Shown piece by piece: positions 44,675 through 55,483 of a stretch of 64,000 nucleotides of DNA. The position numbers and the translations under genes are program-made. Position 1 is the stretch's first letter. Each line of letters opens with the position of its first letter. Source of the DNA: Novakomyces olei (taxonomy: Eukaryota; Ascomycota; Novakomycetes; Novakomycetales; Novakomycetaceae); assembly GCA_016906335.1 (NCBI GenBank), contig JADEYG010000001.1, positions 1,364,001-1,428,000 on the forward strand, written 5' to 3'. The notes beneath the pieces were generated by a model that was not told the DNA's origin, did not search any database, and worked only from the letters and a program-made list of their open reading frames with translations.

Positions 44675-45983
44675 ATGATGCGCACAACGCAATGTGCACG
44701 ATTACCTCGACTTTTACGGCTTTATAGTTCAATTCCCGCAAAGCGGGTAAATAATATTGTTTTTTCTGGGATTCAACCAACAGGGACTCCACATTTGGGA
44801 AACTATTTTGGAGCATTGAAGACATGGGTTCAACTGCAAAATGCCAAAGAGCCTGGCGATGAATTATTCTACAGCATTGTAGACCTTCACGCAATCACAG
44901 TACCACAATCTCCTTTGGCTTTGCGGAGCAATAAAATGGAAATGCTGGCAAGTCTCTTGTCAATTGGTTTGGATCCAGAGAAGTGTGCTTTATACTTTCA
45001 GTCTAGCGTGCACGAGCATGCTGCATTATGTTGGGTTTTGGATACTTTTGCGCCTGTAGGATACCTTGGCCGAATGACTCAATGGAAGGTATCTTTATCT
45101 CGGTGATTATTTTTTAATTAGACTCTAGGCAAAATCTGGTTTACAGTTTGAATCTGTATTAAATGATGTAGACGGACTCAAATTGGGCTTGTTTGCTTAT
45201 CCTGTGCTTCAAGCGGCCGACGTTCTCCTTTATAGGTGAGTTTCTTGCTATTATCCTGCTTTGTTATGTATATAAAGCAAGTATTTGAACAATTAGTGGT
45301 TTAAAGCTTCTCTGTTGTCAAGCTCAACTTCGATACTCTTTTCCTTGTTTTTCATTGGATTATTTCGATCAATTTTGTCTCTACTATTTCCGTGTCGCTA
45401 ACCTTACGGGAGAACGACTTTGGTACCTGTTGGCGAAGATCAAGTACAGCATTTGGAATTGACGCGGTATCTAGCTCGAGCGTTCAATAGACAATATGGC
45501 CAGTCAGTCTTCTCCGTGCCTGAAGTTCGCCTTACTCCGACACAGCGTGTAAAATCGCTAAGAGATCCGAGCAAGAAAATGTCCAAGTCAGATTCTGATG
45601 CCCTATCCAAAATACTTATCACGGACTCTGACTCAGAGATTAAAAGGAAGGTGGCAAAGGCAGTCACAGATTCAGAGCGCGGAATAACTTATGACCCGCG
45701 GCGCCCTGGACTTGCTAATCTGCTCGAGATCTTTGCGCAGTGCCTTCCTTTTCCTTCGCTTCCTGAGCAGATAGCTCGTGAGTTTGTGGACAAATCTTCT
45801 TCTGCTTTTAAAAGCGCGTTGGTGGACGCGCTTTCCACTCATTTACGCCCTATTCGAGAACGATACGAATCTTTAATGTCTGATCCTAAGCATTTACATC
45901 AAGTGGCAGAACAAGGAAGATTAAAGGCAAGTGCACGTGCAGCGGAGACCTTATCAAAAGTTTACAATGTTATGGGGTTATGA
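44675..45983 (+). CDS. MSW1: Mitochondrial tryptophanyl-tRNA synthetase
   Basis: Class I synthetase charging mitochondrial tRNA-Trp. Three exons: 44675-45088, 45147-45235 and 45413-45983 (357 residues). Introns are 58 and 177 nt. The N-terminal 20 residues (MMRTTQCARLPRLLRLYSS) look like a basic mitochondrial presequence. FSGIQPTGTPHLGNYFGAL includes the HIGH-type motif, [27 protein letters not shown] is the joined second and third exon block, and KKMSKS is the signature loop. The bacterial-type organisation without an extra N-terminal domain separates it from the cytosolic enzyme. The promoter is shared with LSM5, divergent. Confidence 0.93.
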
Positions 45984-46235
45984 TATAGAATGGATGCGCT
46001 TTCAAACAAAGGGGCATAAATAAAGTAATTATTGAATTATTTAGGTCTTGATTTAGGGTAACTCTATTCAAATGATCTAGCCGTAGTCTAATAGTGTTCC
46101 ATGCATAGAAACGGGCCGTGCGTAGAAATAAATTTTTTTTTGTGACCATCAGGATGAGTCTACCGATCAATAAACTGCCGCTTTATTTGATTCTCCGGTG
46201 ACCTAATCTCCTTTTCGTTTATTGGTATTTTTATC

Positions 46236-46619
<384 letters not shown>

Positions 46620-46773
46620 AGTATCATTTTTATAATCGTTGATATCAGCGACTTCCCCACTATATCGTTCATATCATACTAAAACTGGTCACGCTCGCCA
46701 TCCCCATTACTTGTAAAACGAAACGGTGATCTTGTCGCCAATGACACATCCTCAGCAAAAAATAAAAATGAGG

Positions 46774-46787
46774 ATTAGGGTAGGGTA
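46774..46787 (+). promoter_or_regulatory. HomolE/Tbf1-like box in RPS3 promoter
   Basis: TTAGGGTAGGGTAA, about 95 bp before the RPS3 ATG. Its complement contains ACCCTACCCTA, the HomolE box found with HomolD in fission yeast ribosomal protein promoters; TTAGGG is also the Tbf1 site used at such promoters in several yeasts. I did not find a HomolD box (CAGTCACA). Confidence 0.55.
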
Positions 46788-46880
46788 AATGCGCGGAATG
46801 ACAGAAACACAAACTTGTAAACGAACATGTATTGTATTGGTTGTGTGCATTGTTTCCATTAAACAAGTCATTCCGACACG

Positions 46881-47820
46881 ATGGTGACCCCCATTTCAAA
46901 GAAGAGAAAGGTATGTTGGAATCTCATGAAAAAGTTCGTCAGTAAGGCTGGTGGAGGGAGCGATTGTGATGAATGTCTTAACTTTCTGGTACCTCTTTTC
47001 TCATGGACGGCTATTCGTTGTCTAGATGGAGTGAACGTAGACTATACTGATCAACGCTTTTTCTTTCTGCGTTAAATGATATAATTATTCATGAATGGAT
47101 TTTATGGTCTTAGTGCTAATTGCATAGTTCGTGGCGGACGGCGTCTTTTTCGCTGAGCTCAACGAGTTCTTTGCTCGCGAATTGAGCGAGGAAGGTTACT
47201 CTGGCTGCGAGGTGCGCGTGACCTCGTCTCGCACTGAGATTATCATCCGGGCGACACACACACAAGAAGTTGTTGGCGAGTACGGCCGTCGTATCCGTGA
47301 GCTAACCTCGCTCATTCAAAAGCGCTTCAAGTTCCCTGAAAATACCGTTGAGCTATACGCTGAAAAGGTTCTTAATCGGGGTCTCAACGCCATTGCTCAA
47401 TGTGAATCTCTTCGCTACAAGCTACTGGCCGGTCTTGCCGTACGTCGCGCCGCTTATGGTGTTGTTCGTTTCATTATGGAGAGCGGGGCCAAGGGCTGTG
47501 AAGTTGTTGTCTCGGGTAAATTGCGTGCTGCTCGTGCGAAGTCTATGAAATTCACGGACGGCTTCATGATTCACTCTGGACAACCCGCCAAGGATTTTAT
47601 CGACAGTGCTACTCGTCACGTGCTTTTGCGCCAGGGTGTACTTGGATGCAAGGTTAAGATTATGCTCCCAGAGCCTAAGACACGTGAGAAGAAGCCGCTA
47701 CCTGACTCTGTATTCGTTCTCGAGCCCAAGGAGGAGGCTCCTATTGGTGAGCCATCGGTAGAGAACTTCTTTGCAGAGGCACCACCGCAACCTGCAGCGG
47801 AAAACTTTGCCGCTGCATAG
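46881..47820 (+). CDS. RPS3: 40S ribosomal protein S3 (uS3)
   Basis: A core protein at the mRNA entry channel of the 40S subunit. Two exons: 46881-46910 (10 codons, [10 protein letters not shown]) and 47128-47820, for 240 residues. The 217-nt intron ends CTAATTGCATAG and splices to [26 protein letters not shown], the conserved start. The KH domain reads [18 protein letters not shown], and the S3 C-terminal domain reads [52 protein letters not shown]-terminal [11 protein letters not shown] tail is present. CTG encodes conserved Leu ([12 protein letters not shown]). The intron contains a possible C/D snoRNA. Confidence 0.97.
46959..47058 (+). ncRNA. Candidate box C/D snoRNA in RPS3 intron
   Basis: Within the RPS3 intron, a box C match (GTGATGA, 46966-46972) and a box D match (CTGA, 47047-47050) are 74 nt apart. 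Flanking bases can pair AGCG+TT with AA+CGCT (6 bp with a single bulge), bringing the two boxes together. D' and C' boxes are not clear. Vertebrate RPS3 introns host the U15 C/D snoRNA, so this location has precedent. The rRNA target is not identified and the motif match could be chance. Confidence 0.35.
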
Positions 47821-49146
47821 ATAGCATAATGATACTACAGAGTCTCTGATTCATTTCTACATATTTTTAGCTTGCGTAATTCTCAGAGGAGCCGAAACAG
47901 CTACCTCCCAAACTGTTATTATGCAAAATTACTTTAGCACAGTATGGCTTGTGTTTGTTTCGGTATTGCTTTGGTTTATCTGTTTCATTCTTTGAGGACT
48001 TCTCGTAGATTTTCCTTTGGCTTCGTCTTAGCATTTAGTATTCTTGTATTTCATACAGCACAGTTTTTTATTCACGGGGCCCGTGAATATAAATTTTAAT
48101 CGAGTCATTTGGAGCAACATTGCCAAATACGGTATAAGAGTATTATTGCAAAGCTTATGTTTCAATTCCTGGTTTTATTGCACACCTTACATCTCGTTTG
48201 TCTCATCTGGAAGGTAGGCAAGATTTTTAAACTAGCGTGATTTTTTAAGCCTCTAATTTAGTTAAGCGTAAGAGCAAGCGTAAGGTTTTGGGTTTGAGTT
48301 ATGGAGAGATACTGAATTAGCTTACCAGCCCGGTGTATGACCATTTTTTAATTTATGATTCTAAATCCTAGTTTTATATCGTACAATAGGCATCCTTTAA
48401 ATGTGAAAATCTTGATGATGCTGCATAAGAGGGACAGTGTTTGGTTCACATGTTTGCCACATCTTACTAGAAATTAAAAAGTAAAGATGTCTTTGAACAC
48501 CATTATTAGCCACTGGTTTTCAGTTTTGTGGTAAACGAGCAATTGTTGTTTTGTTGGCATTAAGTGCAAGGCGTAGGCTACGTTTCAAAATTAAAAATAT
48601 CGATGAGGTACATCGTGTGAAAATTGCCACAAATAGCAGTCGCTGTCATTTAATCCGAGTTGATTTCATTATTATTTAACTATTTTCCGTCTGAGTCTCT
48701 GATGGCCCTTAACGAAATGACGTTTCATAATTTTTATGCTTCCCATTTTCCAACACGAATCAAAGTAATAAATCAGATAAGGTCCCTAAACATAAGCATA
48801 AAAATGATTCAAATTCTGATTGTTTTAATCCAGAGATCAATCGTAAGACTTTGGCCAATTGCACAGCGGGACGACAGTTTTTGGGTTAGTGCTAGCACTA
48901 TCATAATTTCATACGGATTCACAATGGCAAAAGCTGCAAAATTATATTCAATGCTTAATGACGCTCATCACGATGTGACATGCGGCTTAGTGGAGAAATG
49001 TGTACATACCACCCCTCTCCTAGACGGTATAAATGCACACGAGCCCCCGGCGTTTGAGCATTCATCAGGCTCGAAACCCTGATTATTCCCAGCTCTACAC
49101 TCGTTTAGAAAGCCTACAAAAAGTTTTACTCAATTTATTGTTGACA
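47821..49146. other. Long intergenic, one weak ORF
   Basis: 1.33 kb. Contains the third palindrome copy (48074-48084) about 255 bp past the RPS3 stop. A 140-codon frame at 48660-49082 is AT-rich, hydrophobic in parts and matches no family I know; I do not call it. The promoter of the secreted protein gene probably lies in the final 200 bp (TATAAA near 49027). Confidence 0.5.
48074..48084. promoter_or_regulatory. ACGGGGCCCGT palindrome, copy 3 (10-bp arms)
   Basis: The best copy: arms of 10 bp each are perfect around one central G (48069-48089). It lies after the RPS3 stop and about 1.06 kb upstream of the secreted protein ATG. A transcript across it would form a GC-rich hairpin, so a terminator or RNA element is an alternative to a protein site. 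Confidence 0.55.
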
Positions 49147-49710
49147 ATGAAGTTTAATGCTTTGGCCGCCGGTTCAGCTCTCTCTTTGCTGAACCTTATC
49201 AAAGCCGCTCCAAAAGAAAAAGTCGAGTACTTTCAATTGACTGCGCATATTGAAGATCGTTCTGGCCAGTTGCCTATCGGAGGCAAAAACGAAATTGCTG
49301 ACCGGAATATCATTTTTCACGGACTTGGTGGAGTATTTGCGATGCAAGATGGTAAAATCTACGAGAAACGAAGAGGGGAAACTAACAAATATTATTTGAG
49401 CCTTGGATCGGGTTTATCAACAAAACTCCCCGAAGCTAGCTGCCTGTATTCCTCACTGAATTCCTATGGTCCTTCTACACTTGCCATCGATGAGGCAGGA
49501 AAGCTGACGGTCAATGGCTCTTCGAATGGATGGCTGGCTTGCCACGATATCGGCGATCCTCACGATCACACGGGCGAGGCGATTTTCTATGATAGTCATG
49601 GCATCAACTCGTCAAAATGTTGCCCTATAAGTATTGAGGTAACGTGGTTTTCACGTGGTTTCAACAGAACAACTTCACCAAGAGGCACGAAGGACAATGC
49701 GGCTTTATAA
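49147..49710 (+). CDS. Small secreted protein, cell-wall-like
   Basis: One exon of 187 residues. The N-terminus MKFNALAAGSALSLLNLIKA is a clear signal peptide with a likely cleavage after AKA/KAA near residue 20. The mature part is beta-rich with the pattern FQLTAHIEDRSGQLPIGGKN...FAMQDGKIYEKR...LTVNGSSNGWLACHD, ending in a KCCPISIEV segment. This organisation (a tandem beta sandwich with a GWLAC block) reminds me of fungal PhiA-like secreted cell-wall proteins, but the match is weak and remembered, not tested. There is no GPI signal or TM helix. An acidic/basic tail follows. It is flanked by palindrome copies 3 and 4. Confidence 0.65.
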   Translation: MKFNALAAGSALSLLNLIKAAPKEKVEYFQLTAHIEDRSGQLPIGGKNEIADRNIIFHGLGGVFAMQDGKIYEKRRGETNKYYLSLGSGLSTKLPEASCLYSSLNSYGPSTLAIDEAGKLTVNGSSNGWLACHDIGDPHDHTGEAIFYDSHGINSSKCCPISIEVTWFSRGFNRTTSPRGTKDNAAL

Positions 49711-50564
49711 AATAGCACTGGGCAATAGTTTGAGATTTATATACAATTGATCAAAAGTGGAGACGGAGCCCGTCTATATTTGCTTACTTTATCCCGCCAT
49801 CAAACCTGGGCAAATGGGACTTCGTTTATAAGGCATTTTCTAGTTTTATTTTCATTTGTGATTTAATGAATATAACTTCGTCTTTGTACTCGCTGTTCAG
49901 ATGGCGACCTAAACGTAAATACTGCTTTGATTGTAGACGACTTGTCAACCCCGCAGTTATAAAGACAAACGTTATGCTATCATTGTTTTAGATTCTCTCA
50001 ATCAAAAATAATCTCTAAGCAGAGCTAGCCACGTGGCACGGAATACTTGTACCACAGTTTTCTTCGCCTCCTCGAGCTCAACACTTCAGCTGCGTCTCGC
50101 TACTGCCCATGAAGGCTTTTAAAAGAGCACAGTGACCCCACAAAGCACAGCGACCCTCGTGTCTGGAGACCAATTTTGCACGTGACTTTACCGTATATGG
50201 GTTGTTTTATGTCAGTATCACTAAACGTAATTTCCTAAACGGGACAAAAGGAAAATTTGTAGAAAAGTTATTTGATACGCGAATTTATTCCAGTCCAAGA
50301 CGGTATTGGCATAGTAAGACTGCTTTTTAGTTTCTCCAATCTACACTATTCTCATCGACCAAAAGAAAACGATTACTGAATGGTATAATCAAGCAACACA
50401 TTTATTATTCACGCACTATCCCTCCATGTTGGCCACATACAATAATGGCTTACTGCAGCGAACATTGCTTGGACACTATACACACACGATTGAGGAACGC
50501 GGTGGATCCACGAATTGCACACAAAACTCGACAAGGGCACTTAGCGCTTACTATTCCCTCGAGC
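49711..50564. other. Intergenic, contains palindrome copy 4
   Basis: 854 bp. It has the fourth, one-mismatch palindrome copy at 49763-49773, 53 bp after the secreted protein stop. The 400 bp before the complex I gene are non-repetitive and I see no gene. Confidence 0.5.
49763..49773. promoter_or_regulatory. ACGGAGCCCGT, palindrome copy 4 (one mismatch)
   Basis: Differs from the recurrent motif at one base (A for G at the fifth position). Flanked by G/A on the left and CTATATTT on the right, like copy 5 (CTATTTT). Confidence 0.4.
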
Positions 50565-51378
50565 ATGGCTTCATCAGGCGCGCGCAAATTCGTAAAGCTC
50601 ACGCAGGAAAATTCAAGCTGGTTTTGGGATGCGTTTAAGCGGATCTTTACGCTGGTGCCTGAGCGGTCGAGCGGTATCACACTAAACGATCGTTTTCGAG
50701 TACCGCCTCCGGGATCGCGGCCGGAAAAGTACGAAGAGCCTCTTACGATTCCCGCGGGTGATTTGGCAGACAATCCTTTCTGGAAAAGAGACCCGCGCCG
50801 TCACTATCCCAAAACAAGCGTGATTACACAGAAAACCCTGGCCGGCCTGCTTACTTTTGGCTCTGAGGCCACTCCAAAGTACTGCTCTCTGCTTCACATC
50901 GCCAGTATTGACATATTTTTTTTTTAGGATTTCCGCTGGTGATGCTGGGAAAAACGAGCTGGCCACTGTAAGCGACCTGTCCTTGAGCACTGTTTTGTCT
51001 GAAGAGGCCAAAGCCACGGCATTGGCAAAAGCCGTGCTCTCTCCGGCGGGTCAGCCGCCATTGCCGGCCGCCAAAGAGTACAAGTGGAAAATCGATACTG
51101 ATTCCGGATACCCACCAGGTTTGTTTGATCACTTTTCACGTTTCCTTCAAGTTTGTGCTCCCATGGCAGCCGTATACATCATCATGACATACAGCCGTCG
51201 TCAACGCTGTTTGTTAAAAGTGCTTGTTAACGATTCCTACTTTCTCCCCCATTGGTCTTGTGGCGCTTTGATTTGTTATATTTTTTTTTTCGTTTCATTT
51301 ACGTGCCGCTGTCTCCTATATTTTGTTTCCTGTGGTTCTAACTTCTGTTTAGAGTACAACGTGAGAATGTTCAAATAG
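50565..51378 (+). CDS. Complex I 21 kDa-type accessory subunit (NUZM-like)
   Basis: A fungal accessory subunit of respiratory complex I, on the matrix side of the inner membrane. Three exons: 50565-50878, 50928-51118 and 51353-51378 (176 residues). Introns are 49 and 234 nt; the second has an uncommon GTTTGT donor. I start at 50565 (MASSGARKFVKLT), because homologues begin near there; a further in-frame ATG lies at 50445. Blocks RSSGITLNDRFRVPPPGSRPEKY and LTIPAGDLADNPFWKRDPRRHYPKTSV recall the Neurospora 21.3 kDa and Yarrowia NUZM subunits. The last exon (EYNVRMFK) is short and less sure. Its presence implies a rotenone-type complex I, absent in Saccharomyces. Confidence 0.8.
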
Positions 51379-51889
51379 CTCTTCACAAGGGCACGCGTGG
51401 TGAGCTAAAGCCTAGCCGGAATGCAGTCTGTTTCGTCGTCATTTTGTAGATTGAATACGTAAATTTAACTCCGCAATACAAACTTGTTTTCCGTATGCGC
51501 TGCAGAAATTTGGGATGGGAACGTATAAGATCCCGTTGCAATCACTAAAAGATGGCAAGAACTAATAATGAAATTAAGAGCTACGAGTATTTATGCTCCA
51601 CGGATAAGCGTATCTAGACTGCCATTGCCTTTGTACAGACGAGAATATAGTGCCCACGGGCGGTTTGTTACACGCTCATCCATCGGTTATATTAAACCAT
51701 ACATTACTACTGTCTAGGCGCTCGCTCATATTAAGTCTTTTCCACTATACACTTATTCTAGTATTGGTGTACGATTACTCTGCTGCTATTATTGACTATC
51801 TGCAACACGTAAATATTAAGCTAAACTGCTCGCCAGAAAGACCGTATCTCCACGTTTGCTATCAATGAGGAGACGCGTTTCCCTGTGAA
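51379..51889. other. Intergenic upstream of TRP channel gene
   Basis: 511 bp. A frame at 51650-51868 has no recognisable content and is AT-biased; not called. Confidence 0.5.
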
Positions 51890-54800
51890 ATGGACGTGGA
51901 CACTGAGGTGGTAGCGGGTTCTGAACGTGACCCGCTTTTAAATGCAGGAAATGTGTCGCGCCTCGATAATATACCCGTATTTACAGTTGTCCACACAGTT
52001 CGAGAAATTGTATCCTCAACCTTGGATACGAGTCTCACTTGGGAGCAATTACGTTCGCCACAGATCAATTCGTATGCAGAAATTACCAGATTGCCTTTTT
52101 CTTTTCGAATTTTGTTTCTGACTCTTTCTTTTTTTTTTTTTCAATTTGTTTTGTCGAATTTGGCTGTCGGAATTTGTTTTCCTCAATTTTTAAATCTCTT
52201 GCTTTATATGTACCCGACCTTTTTCCCAATTGTCGCTCCATCCCAATTTCCGCTCTTTCCAAACTTTAGCCATGTTCCTTACTAACGCCCAGATTTCTCG
52301 TGAGACCTGCTCTTGACAGACTGCTAGAGATCAAGAATCCGGCGACAGTATACGCACTGCTGGCTAATCAGGTCCAGTTTCAAAATGAATCGACCATTTC
52401 TGCCGCAAGGACGGGCACACTCTCTACACGCGCAATGCTATGTGAGCTGCTGGCAATGAAGCTGCTGAAGGAATACGCGTCTCGCGAGCTGGCATGTACA
52501 GTTGTACGATTTAATTTGCTAATACCCAGATTGATGTCCTTAGCTTTGATTTTTGGCCTCTGCGTGGAGAGCCCTCGCTCAAGCACAAACGCGTACCGCC
52601 TCGAGCTACTCGTATTTCTGCCCTTGAAATAGCTATTCGAGCAGAAGCCAAACACTTTCTTGCTCATCCTATGGTTGTAAATATTTTGGAACACATCTGG
52701 AATGGAAATATAATGTTTTACTCGGCCTACGATAAATTGGAGTACCCGCGCCAGGGACAAACTAAAAATGCTACAATATACGATCCCAGGGACGCCAGTA
52801 TTTTCAAGTTGAGCCGTCTGCGTGTACCGCTCTACCGGCATTTAATGCAAACTGGCAGCTTTGCTATATTACTGGCTCTAGTCCTGGCAACTCTGCTGGA
52901 GCGTAGCCCCAGAATGACTGCACTTGAACTCACAATGTGTCTTTGGGCCGTGGGGTTTATGCTGGACGAAGTGGTCGGCTTTTCTGAATCAGGCGCTCAC
53001 CTGTACGTGCTGAATCTCTGGAATATTTTGGACTTGGGCATCTTGCTAGTTTTTATCATCTTTTTAGCGCTAAGGGCGTACGGCCTTTTACGATCACAAA
53101 ACGATTACTTTCAACTCTCGTATGACTTACTTGCCACGAACGGAATTTTTCTTTTTCCACGGCTGTTTACGGCACTGGACCATCAACGCTATTTTAGCCA
53201 AATGCTAATCAGCTTTCGACGCATGGCCAGCGATCTACTGTTCAGTATGCTGTTCATAGTAATATTCTTTTCCGGATTCTGGATTGCTTTCACTCTTGCC
53301 TTTGGCCGAGATTATTACAGGCCCACAGAGGTTGCGTTCCGCCTTATGCAGATCTTCGTCGGTTTTACTCCCGCCGCCTGGGATATGCTGAGTGTGTATA
53401 ATATGCTGGGGAAATTTCTGCTTCTCCTGTTTGTTACTCTATCCCATTTTTTGGTTGTGACTATTCTCGTGTCCGTCCTTTCCAACACTTTTGCAGAGGT
53501 ACGGGAAAATGCGTATGAGGAGCATCAGTACCTATTCGCTGTGAACACGATTAGCAGTGTGAAATCCGATTCCCTGTTTCTTTACCAATCGCCTTTCAAT
53601 CTAATCGAGTGGGCTATTCACCCCTTAATCTACACGATGCCGCATCGCAATTTTATTATTTTAAACCGGACGATGATCAAGTTTACACATTTACCTCTTT
53701 TATTCTGCATTTACGTGTACGAAAGATTTTACCTATCTCAATTACAATCTTTTGCCTTTGAAGTTGATGCTGCTGGCCCTAATCAGCGGCAACAGCAGCA
53801 ATTAACAATGCGGTCCGTTAGTGAAATGCCAGGTGCTTCGTTGCCTAGTATTAGTCGACTGTCCAGCTATGCTTTGCTGCCTCGGAAACTTCGCCGGGAG
53901 TCGACCAGCAGTCAAAACCGTGAGGATGTAATGGCTGCAGTGTTCCGAATTGCACCGAATGCCGCTTCCTCTGGCACTGCATCGGCTCTACCATCTGGGC
54001 TTGCAAGTTTTGCTACGGAAAACAATGAAGGCGAACGGCGCGACGAGTACAACAACGGCAATACTCCGATTCACCATGGAAGATCAAGACAAAAAGCGGA
54101 AGCCTCGTCGCCCCATTCACGGCATCGGCACAGGAGCAATATGGGTAAAATGCCGGCTGTCCCTTCTACCATTGCAGGCGTTCGGCAGAGGGGTATAAGC
54201 AATGTTAGAGCCGTGAACAATAGTCCCTATGGTAGTCCTGTCATGCCGTACAACAACTATTACAAGCCTGGTTTGAAACAGCAGACAATCTATGAGTCTG
54301 ACGACCGGCAGGAACACGGCCAGAGTCGTTACAGGACCGGGTTCCAGGACAGAGCAGTTGCATCTAGTTCTGTAGCAAAGTCAAGAAAGCCAAGAGCAGT
54401 AGCCGGACAAAGTTTAATCGGCGGAGAGGGCAGAGACGGAGGACAAAGCGATCGACAACAGAACGATCAGGAGCCGCAGCAGCATGAGCAAGACAGTGGC
54501 AGCGAGGGGGAAGCTTTGCTTGAAGAGAGCAGCAGTGACAATGCACTTTTTAGCGAAAACCAAGACACTAACCCTGAAGATGATGGGTACATTGCCACGG
54601 GGAACGATTCAGAATACTTGTCTGAGCCCACTGGCACTGTAACTGGACAAGAACCTGCACAGGCTTTCCATGAACAGCGTACAGGCCGAAAAGTTCAGGA
54701 TAATGTACCGTCCTCCTTTGATGACAACGGCAGTTATTCAGGCACTCCTTCTTCGTGGTTTGGCACAGCGGAAACCCAGAGTGTCTTTGAGGATGCAGCA

Positions 54801-55244
54801 GAACTGGACCACGGAAATCGTTCACAGTCTACTCCTAATTTTGAGCATTTGCCGCGCACGGGTAAAGCGCATGGAAAGCACGGATCCTTTGCCGGGTCGT
54901 CTACACATACAATTAGGGTGGCAGATTTTCCAGAGATGGGCGCAGAGTCAGGTTCGTCGCCAATCAAACAAAAAACTGGCAGTGCCAGACATTACACATC
55001 CAAGCCGAGGCAGTTTGGACCGGGGCCTGTCGGTGCGGGCGATGGCAGCCGTCCTGTAAGGTACGGATTGGGCCGACCTGCAAGGTCCGGCAGTCTCACT
55101 TCGCAACTCGCCTTTATGGATGAAGGCGCTGGAGAATCCCGGCATTCTGTTGCGCGCCTGGAGGCTCTTGCTGAAAGCATGAATGACCGTCTGGCTGCAT
55201 TGGAGAATTTGATTGTCAGCATGAATCAGAATAATACAAAATAA
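51890..55244 (+). CDS. YVC1: Vacuolar TRP-type cation channel (Yvc1-like)
   Basis: Calcium-permeable TRP channel of the vacuolar membrane, opened by stretch and osmotic shock. Three exons: 51890-52071, 52293-52491 and 52530-55244 (1031 residues; yeast 675). Intron 1 (221 nt, GTATGC donor) gives PQINSFLVRPALDRLLEIKNP. Intron 2 is 38 nt with a GC donor (CTG/GCATGT) and CTAATACCCAG acceptor; only this junction gives SREL-IDVLSFDFWPLRGEP, the pattern I recall for fungal orthologues. Six TM helices and a pore lie at about 190-460 (IWNGNIMF, LSYDLLATNGIFLFPRLFTALDHQRYFSQML, LFVTLSHFLVVTILVSVLSN). The tail beyond 500 is long, disordered and Gln/Ser-rich with a C-terminal coiled coil (RLEALAESMNDRLAALENLI). 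The first residues are acidic. Confidence 0.9.
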
Positions 55245-55270
55245 TTGGGAAGGGCATAAAAGAACTGCGT

Positions 55271-55335
55271 TATAGCGAAATTTAAATGGCGAAATTGAAG
55301 TAGCGAAATTGAAGTAGCGAAATTGGAGATGAGGG
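55271..55335. repeat. Four (TA)GCGAAATTGAAG units
   Basis: Four 14-bp degenerate units just after the TRP-channel stop codon (55244), between it and the peroxidase gene on the other strand. Confidence 0.75.
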
Positions 55336-55483
55336 TAAACAGGTTGAAGAATGTCTGCAGGATAGCTTAATGGGATGAGATAAGGAGAAGGGAAACGTTC
55401 ATGTCAGTATTCAGACGATGCCAATTTACGAGCAAATGTTTTATTGCAAGTTATATTTAAACTAATCCGCAAATTAAATTACA

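Noticed and set aside
48660-49082. 140-codon ORF
   Set aside because: Unrecognised, with AT-biased composition; nothing supports coding apart from length.
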